From Candidatus Segatella violae (GTDB lineage Bacteria > Bacteroidota > Bacteroidia > Bacteroidales > Bacteroidaceae), in assembly GCA_002440225.1 (NCBI GenBank), contig DJSH01000004.1, forward strand, positions 26,316-43,557: DNA of 17,242 nt, in the 5' to 3' direction. Position 1 is the first letter of the stretch, and the number at the start of each line of letters is the position of its first letter. Below the pieces are notes generated by a model, which saw nothing but the letters and a program-made list of their open reading frames with translations, had not been told where the DNA came from and searched no databases. Position numbers and translations under genes: made by a program. Positions 12,371 through 17,242 of this stretch are shown piece by piece.

Positions 12371-15300
12371 ATGAAAAGAAAGTATTTAAGCGCGCTGCTT
12401 ATGGGTGCATTGACAATTGCAGCCACAAGCACCTTTACTTCTTGTAAGGACTACGATGATGACATTTCTAGTTTGCAGAGTCAGATTGATGCCTTGCAGA
12501 AGGTTATCGACCAGATTAATGCTCAGATTACTGCTGGTAGTGTTATCACTGGAGTTGACAAAACAGACAATGGTATCACTGTTAAGTTGAGCAACGGTCA
12601 ATCTTACGACATCAGCAATGGTAAGGATGGCAAGCCTGGCTCTGTTGTTACAATCAAGGACGGAGTATGGTACATCGACGGAGAGTCTACAGGCTTGAAC
12701 GCTCAGGGGCCTAAGGGCGAGAATGGTGCTGACGGTACAAATGGTACTAACGGTACAGATGGTACTAACGGTACAAACGGAACCAATGGTGTAGACGGTA
12801 AGGATGGAGCATACTACCTTCCTAAGGAAGATGGTTATTTCTACAAGGTTGAAGGCAACACCGAGACCAAGACCGACATCATGTGGAAGACTTCTTCTAA
12901 CGATGCCATCACAGCCGTTATGGATTCAGAGGACTTGAAGTTGACACACGTTCTCAAGGCCGATGGCTCATATGGCGAGTACACTATCTCGTTGAGCAAC
13001 AACCTCCGTGGCTTTGTATTCGAGAAAGATGGTGACACACGTGCATACGTTGATGGAGTTCCAGCCATTCGCATCTCATCATTCAGCTACAAAGCTTTGA
13101 GCGCAGGTGCTACAAAGGATAGCAAAGATGAAAAATGGACCGGTGCTGACGAAGCAACAGTCATCAACCCAGAAACATACGCTTACTATCATGTTAATCC
13201 AGCCAATGCTTCTGAGGCGCAGCTGAAGAACTTGATGTTTGCTCTTGAGGCTAATGGCGACTACATCCAGAGTCGTGCTGCCGCATCAAAGGATTTCGGA
13301 GCTAAGCCAGAGTTTGTTGAGTTCAAGGATGGAATCTTGAAGGTTAAGGTGAACGTTACTGGTACACCTGCAACTGACGAGAAGATTTCAACCGTAGCTT
13401 TGCAGGCTAACAGAAAGAATGGTGAGGTCGTAACTTCTGACTACACCACTATCTACAAGAACGACATGGATCCATTGTTCCTCGCAGATACAGTAAAGAT
13501 TAACAAGAATGTAGATTATCATTTCCGCCGTGGTACTGTTGGTATTTCTAATAAGGATTCCGAGGCTGGTGTTAAGGTGAAAGCTTCTGCCGTTTGGACA
13601 GAAGATGCGCAGAAGAAGGAAGTAGTTGATACAGTAGTAGCTTACAATGGTAAGCTCGACTTGTCTACTTTCGTTGGTGTTCACCAGAGAAGTACCGCCA
13701 AGGACGGCAAGAAGTCTTGCTCTGTAGTTAAGGATCTTTCTCCTCTTGGCATGAGCATCAAGTATGAGGTAGTTAAGAATTATATTCTTGGTACAAACAA
13801 GACCGACCAGAAGGATTTCGTTTCAGTATCAGAGGATGGTATTGTAACTCCTAAAGTGTTTAGCACATCTGGTGAGGCTGCTATCGACCGTACACCTATC
13901 GTACGTGTAAGCTTGATGAACGGCACAAAGGTTGTTGAGGTTGCTTACGTTAAGATTAAGATTGTTAGACCAGAGGAGATTATTCCTGCTAAGGATCCTA
14001 TTCCATTGACAGTAGACAACTTTAAATTCGAATGTGAAAAGGCCGGAACATCAAAAACAACAGTAGAGCAAATCAACGTACAGTTGTACAACAAGCTTGG
14101 CATGAGCAAGAACGAGTTCCACAAGGCTTATCCAAAATTTGCAGATTGCACACATGTAAAGAATGACGTTGGTACTGTTAAGGAACTTCCTGAAACTGAT
14201 TCTGAAGGTGGCAAGACATTCCTTTATGAGTGGACTATCTCTAACGATGATTTGTGGAAGCATGCTGGCGAAGAGGTTTCTAACGAAATCGTATTCAAGA
14301 ACGAAGCAGGCAATGACTCTGTTGTTGTAGTTTTGAAGTCTAAGATTGACGGTGTTAAGAAGACATACAACGTTTGGAAGACAAAGGCCGAGGCTACTAC
14401 AGCCAAGGAGAATGCACACTACTACGCTGAGTACTGGAATGATGCTAAGGAGTATGCAAAACTGAACGTTCAGACTCCTAACGACAAGGAAACAGACGAT
14501 GCGAAATGCTTGTTCGTATGCGATTTGAACGCTCCATTCTACAATGAGAACGGACAGTTGTATCTCGACAAGAGCATCACTAACCTTCAGTATTTCTTCT
14601 GTGCAGACAAGGATGGCGTAGCAACTATCAAGGACATCGACGGTACAAAGGTTACATTCACTGTTGAGAACAATGGTCTTGAGTTACATGCATCAGCTAA
14701 GGTTGGCGACAAGACTTATACTGACGAGAAAATTGCAACTATCAACAATGCAGTGACTACAGGTGTATATGACGTTAAGCGTAAGAACTCTATCGAATTG
14801 AACAAGAAAAGCGACCTCGCTAAGTACTTGTTGAACACCAATAAGTTGTACACATTCATCGGTGCCAAGGCTAACGTTTGTGGCGACGAGACTAAGGAAG
14901 TAGCAATTACATTCGATGGCAAGAACCATTTCCAGGCTAATTTCATCCGCCCTATCAACATTGCAACAAACGCAAATGATAACTTCATTGATGGTGTTGA
15001 CTTTGGCGAGAAGGGTTCATTCATCACAATCGAGGATTTGATTTCTCCATCAGACTGGCGTCTTGATGCTAAGACTGGCAAGAACCGCCTCTTCTCAGAC
15101 TATACTACCTACTGGGATTTCTACGGTCCATTCTCTGTTGAGGCTCTCATCGACAAGGCACAGTGCGACTTGAACGGTGAACTTCAGGCTGTTCCTGCTA
15201 CAATCGTTCTTGAGCAGAGCAATGTAGAAACAATGGGCGACGTTACGTCTAAGTTCGGTTTCATCACATACCGCAACAACGGTGCAGGTGTTCAGAACGC

Positions 15301-15412
15301 ATTCAACGTTTACATCCCTGTTAAGGTTAAGTATGGTTGGGGTGAGATCGTTACCGCTCCTATCAAGGTTAATGTATCTACTACTATTCAGGCTAACGCT
15401 AGAAAGAAGTAA
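12371..15412 (+). CDS. Large surface lipoprotein with collagen-like stalk (PL29-lyase N-terminal-type)
   Basis: The 1013-residue product has a lipoprotein signal peptide ending FTSC with lipidated Cys25, then KDYDDD, an acidic run expected to direct surface export. The anchor to residue 40 is identical to that of the 975-residue protein. A short coiled coil (about 33-53) is followed by a beta region (VKLSNGQSYDISNG, then VVTIKDGVWYIDG), a collagen-like Gly-X-Y stretch (about 113-146, mostly GTN), and a long beta-rich part beginning YYLPKEDGYFYKV and including YHVNPANA (273-280). This order resembles Bacteroidota proteins annotated with a PL29 family lyase N-terminal domain, but no lyase catalytic domain is recognised, so enzymatic activity should not be assumed. 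A clear terminator follows. I see no good promoter in the present orientation. Confidence 0.85.
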   Translation: MKRKYLSALLMGALTIAATSTFTSCKDYDDDISSLQSQIDALQKVIDQINAQITAGSVITGVDKTDNGITVKLSNGQSYDISNGKDGKPGSVVTIKDGVWYIDGESTGLNAQGPKGENGADGTNGTNGTDGTNGTNGTNGVDGKDGAYYLPKEDGYFYKVEGNTETKTDIMWKTSSNDAITAVMDSEDLKLTHVLKADGSYGEYTISLSNNLRGFVFEKDGDTRAYVDGVPAIRISSFSYKALSAGATKDSKDEKWTGADEATVINPETYAYYHVNPANASEAQLKNLMFALEANGDYIQSRAAASKDFGAKPEFVEFKDGILKVKVNVTGTPATDEKISTVALQANRKNGEVVTSDYTTIYKNDMDPLFLADTVKINKNVDYHFRRGTVGISNKDSEAGVKVKASAVWTEDAQKKEVVDTVVAYNGKLDLSTFVGVHQRSTAKDGKKSCSVVKDLSPLGMSIKYEVVKNYILGTNKTDQKDFVSVSEDGIVTPKVFSTSGEAAIDRTPIVRVSLMNGTKVVEVAYVKIKIVRPEEIIPAKDPIPLTVDNFKFECEKAGTSKTTVEQINVQLYNKLGMSKNEFHKAYPKFADCTHVKNDVGTVKELPETDSEGGKTFLYEWTISNDDLWKHAGEEVSNEIVFKNEAGNDSVVVVLKSKIDGVKKTYNVWKTKAEATTAKENAHYYAEYWNDAKEYAKLNVQTPNDKETDDAKCLFVCDLNAPFYNENGQLYLDKSITNLQYFFCADKDGVATIKDIDGTKVTFTVENNGLELHASAKVGDKTYTDEKIATINNAVTTGVYDVKRKNSIELNKKSDLAKYLLNTNKLYTFIGAKANVCGDETKEVAITFDGKNHFQANFIRPINIATNANDNFIDGVDFGEKGSFITIEDLISPSDWRLDAKTGKNRLFSDYTTYWDFYGPFSVEALIDKAQCDLNGELQAVPATIVLEQSNVETMGDVTSKFGFITYRNNGAGVQNAFNVYIPVKVKYGWGEIVTAPIKVNVSTTIQANARKK
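12440..12490 (+). repeat. Anchor-coding repeat shared with the 975-residue lipoprotein gene (copy 2)
   Basis: These 51 bases encode SCKDYDDDISSLQSQID and match 9931-9981 at 46 of 51 positions, inverted, with only silent differences. Confidence 0.9.
12734..12790 (+). repeat. In-frame tandem repeat encoding Gly-Thr-Asn triplets
   Basis: Near-identical 9-base units (GGTACAAAT, GGTACTAAC and variants) encode GTN/GTD triplets at residues 122-140 of the 1013-residue lipoprotein. Gain or loss of units keeps the frame, so stalk length could vary between strains. Confidence 0.85.
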
Positions 15413-15437
15413 TCATATCGCAAGATAATATAATATT

Positions 15438-15471
15438 AAGGGTGTCTTCCTCAAAGAGGGCACCCTTTTTA
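15438..15471 (+). terminator. Rho-independent terminator after the 1013-residue lipoprotein gene
   Basis: AAGGGTG (15438-15444) pairs with CACCCTT (15461-15467), extended inward by weaker pairs, and is followed by T residues. It lies about 25 bases past the stop codon. Confidence 0.8.
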
Positions 15472-15491
15472 AAATTTAAAAACAGAAAAAG

Positions 15492-15836
15492 ATGAAAAGA
15501 TTTTTATTTTTTTTGTGTCTAGCAGTTGCTTTCATCTTCACTTCATGCGGTGGAGGCAGCAAACAAGAGAACCATGGCTTTGCAGGCTCATTCACCGATG
15601 AATTTGAGAACAAGTTCGTTTTGAACGAAGATTACACTGGCACAATCCAGTTTGCAGGGAACGACAAAAAAGAACAAATCACTTGGAGCGATGGCGAAGA
15701 CCACAAGCGCCCATTCGCAACCATCAAGTGGAATGGCGACCCAGCTTATTACTATCTCAGAGATGGCGCCTTGTATAGACAAGAAAAAGACATGAACGAA
15801 GGCAGAGCTGCCATCAAGATAACTTATGATGAGTAA
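15492..15836 (+). CDS. Small hypothetical lipoprotein
   Basis: The 114-residue product has a lipoprotein signal peptide ending FTSC, with lipidated Cys19 followed by GGGSKQ. The mature part of about 95 residues looks like a small beta sandwich or barrel (GFAGSFTDEFENKFVLNEDY, later ITWSDGEDHKRPFATIKWNG and AYYYLRDGALYR). I do not recognise a named family. It starts 20 bases after the terminator of the large lipoprotein gene, without a visible promoter of its own, and its last 11 bases overlap the next gene, which suggests translational coupling. It probably acts in the cell envelope with its neighbours; no specific role can be given. Confidence 0.85.
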   Translation: MKRFLFFLCLAVAFIFTSCGGGSKQENHGFAGSFTDEFENKFVLNEDYTGTIQFAGNDKKEQITWSDGEDHKRPFATIKWNGDPAYYYLRDGALYRQEKDMNEGRAAIKITYDE

Positions 15837-16275
15837 AGCAACGCTTATCATCTGTTTTGGCTGTGCCTTATCATTATTGAGTTGCACCAATAAAGCGAAA
15901 GGCCTAACTCCAGGAGAAAGACTTCAAGCAGAATATAAATACGATAATCTGCCAGAATCTCAGAAATCGCAAATCAAGTTCATGCAACATGAACATAATT
16001 TCGGAAAATTCAACAAGGACATTCTCCAAAAAGTTAGGTTTTGCTTTCAAAACACAGGTAAATCACCTTTAATTCTCCATGACGTACATAGCTATTGCGG
16101 TTGCATAGAGGCTAGTTTCAGCAAAGCTCCCATCATGCCGGGTAAGAAAGGCTTTATCACCATAACATATAATGGAAAAGGAACAGAAGGTGGAAGTTTC
16201 AATAAAGAGATTGTCGTCAATACGAACGCCTCCAACAAATACGTTAGCTTGTTTGTCAAAGGAGAAAATCAATAA
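15826..16275 (+). CDS. DUF1573 domain lipoprotein
   Basis: The 149-residue product has a lipoprotein signal peptide ending LLSC (Cys20) and one DUF1573 domain, an Ig/ASPM-SPD-2-Hydin-like beta sandwich common in Bacteroidota. Typical family features are HNFGKFNKD, FCFQNTGKSPLILHDV, the paired cysteines in YCGCIEASF and APIMPGKKGFITITYNGKG. The function of the family is not well defined; members are envelope proteins. The start is either of two adjacent ATGs (15826 or 15829). The gene overlaps the end of the preceding lipoprotein gene and is followed after 18 bases by the OmpA-family gene, so the three likely form one operon. Confidence 0.9.
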   Translation: MMSKATLIICFGCALSLLSCTNKAKGLTPGERLQAEYKYDNLPESQKSQIKFMQHEHNFGKFNKDILQKVRFCFQNTGKSPLILHDVHSYCGCIEASFSKAPIMPGKKGFITITYNGKGTEGGSFNKEIVVNTNASNKYVSLFVKGENQ

Positions 16276-16293
16276 CATAATAATCAAGAAATT

Positions 16294-17242
16294 ATGAAAG
16301 CAGTTAAATATCTATTCACAGCATCTTTGCTCGCCCTCGGCACTTCTGCCATGGCGCAAGCCACTTATACAGATAAGGACGGCAATGAGTACAAATTCAA
16401 GCACCACTGGTTCTTAGACTTACAAGCAGGTGGTCAGTATACAGTAGGCGAGGCTAAGTTCAAGGACTTGCTCTCCCCTAACTTTCAAGGTGCCATCGGC
16501 TACCAGTTCTCCCCAGTCTTCGGACTCCGCGCTCAGATGAACGGACTCTGGAGTAAGGGCGGTTGGAACGGTTATAAAGCAACTAAGGACGGCACTCCTT
16601 ACACGGCTAGTTACAAGTGGAAATATGTGGCTCCAGGCTTGGACTTCATGTTCAACCTCAGCAACCTCTTCTGTGGCTGGACCCCTAACCGTGTGCTCAA
16701 CGTAACAGCCTTCGCCGGCGGTGGCATCAACTGGGCGGGCGGCAACCAAGAGGTGAACAATCTGGCAGCCCATATCAAGGATCAAAGCAACTATCTGCTG
16801 GAGTATCTCTGGCAGGGCAAGAAGGTTCGCCCATTCGGCAGAGCCGGTGTTGACGTAGAATTCAAGGTGAGCAAGGCTGTAAGCATCATGCTCGAAGGCA
16901 ACGCCAACATCATCAGCGACAAGTACAATTCTAAGAAGGCAGGAAACCCAGACTGGTACTTCAATGCCCTCGCCGGCTTGCGCATCAACCTCGGAAAGAG
17001 CTACACCAAGACCACCAAGCCTGTAGAGGAGCCTGCTCCAGCACCAGCCTCTGTACAGGAGTATGTGGAGCCTAAGCAAGAGCCTGCTCCAGCACCTGTG
17101 GAAAAGAAGGCTGAGGAGATTCGCCGCGACATCTTCTTCACTATCAACTCCAACAAGATTACGGAGAGCGAGAACAAGAAGATTCTGGAGGTCATCGACT
17201 TCTTGGTAGCCAACCCAGAGAGCAAGGTGGTTGTGACAGGCT
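16294..17242 (+). CDS. OmpA-family outer membrane protein (3' end outside window)
   Basis: The 316 codons seen begin with a signal peptide, cleaved probably after SAMA (residue 21). Residues about 36-235 look like an eight-stranded outer membrane beta barrel (HHWFLDLQAGGQYTVGEAKF, VLNVTAFAGGGINW, WYFNALAGLRINLG). A proline-rich linker follows (about 243-270, with EEPAPAPA and QEPAPAPVE), then the beginning of an OmpA-type peptidoglycan-binding domain (IFFTINSNKITESENKKILE, then ESKVVVTG), which is cut by the window edge. Such proteins tie the outer membrane to the cell wall and are often abundant. It starts 18 bases after the DUF1573 gene with no intervening terminator. Confidence 0.93.
   Translation, partial: MKAVKYLFTASLLALGTSAMAQATYTDKDGNEYKFKHHWFLDLQAGGQYTVGEAKFKDLLSPNFQGAIGYQFSPVFGLRAQMNGLWSKGGWNGYKATKDGTPYTASYKWKYVAPGLDFMFNLSNLFCGWTPNRVLNVTAFAGGGINWAGGNQEVNNLAAHIKDQSNYLLEYLWQGKKVRPFGRAGVDVEFKVSKAVSIMLEGNANIISDKYNSKKAGNPDWYFNALAGLRINLGKSYTKTTKPVEEPAPAPASVQEYVEPKQEPAPAPVEKKAEEIRRDIFFTINSNKITESENKKILEVIDFLVANPESKVVVTG

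Overview
The window looks like a chromosome segment from a Bacteroidales organism, most likely a Prevotella/Segatella-type gut or oral species. This rests on several things seen in the sequence: promoters of the Bacteroidota form (a TTG near -33 and TAnnTTTG at -7), large lipoproteins that begin with an SCKDYDDD acidic anchor, DUF3857/transglutaminase and DUF1573 proteins, and a tyrosine recombinase with the YCARHSWA box usual in this order. No rRNA, tRNA, CRISPR array or insertion sequence was seen.

Left part (1-7070, all minus strand): a secreted transglutaminase-like protein with an intact Cys-His-Asp triad, a longer homologue in which all three catalytic positions appear lost, and a MATE efflux transporter cut by the window's left edge. 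These are closely spaced and probably form one operon read right to left. Next come trpS, with its own -7 box and terminator, and a small lipoprotein gene.

Central part (7123-15412): two large surface lipoproteins, 975 and 1013 residues, are transcribed away from each other. They share the anchor SCKDYDDDISSLQSQID and a VNPxNA motif but differ in stalk: an alanine-rich coiled coil in one, a collagen-like Gly-X-Y stretch in the other. Between them lies a tyrosine recombinase gene, and the whole intergenic block is bounded by two copies of a GC-rich near-palindrome in inverted orientation (23 of 26 positions match). A canonical promoter lies just inside the left copy and points at the 975-residue gene; I found no comparable promoter for the 1013-residue gene. 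If the recombinase inverts the roughly 2-kb segment between the copies, this promoter would move to the right end and drive the 1013-residue gene instead. The layout recalls the Salmonella Hin switch, with the recombinase inside the invertible segment, but here one outward promoter would choose between two alternative surface lipoproteins. This is an inference. The main competing explanation is that the near-palindrome is a shared 5'-UTR hairpin or operator, and a second promoter-like site in the 975-gene leader complicates a strict on/off model.

Right part (15438-17242, plus strand): a terminator, then a compact group of a small lipoprotein, a DUF1573 lipoprotein overlapping it by 11 bases, and an OmpA-family protein cut by the right edge. 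I see no promoter of its own for this group, so it may depend partly on read-through from the 1013-residue lipoprotein gene.
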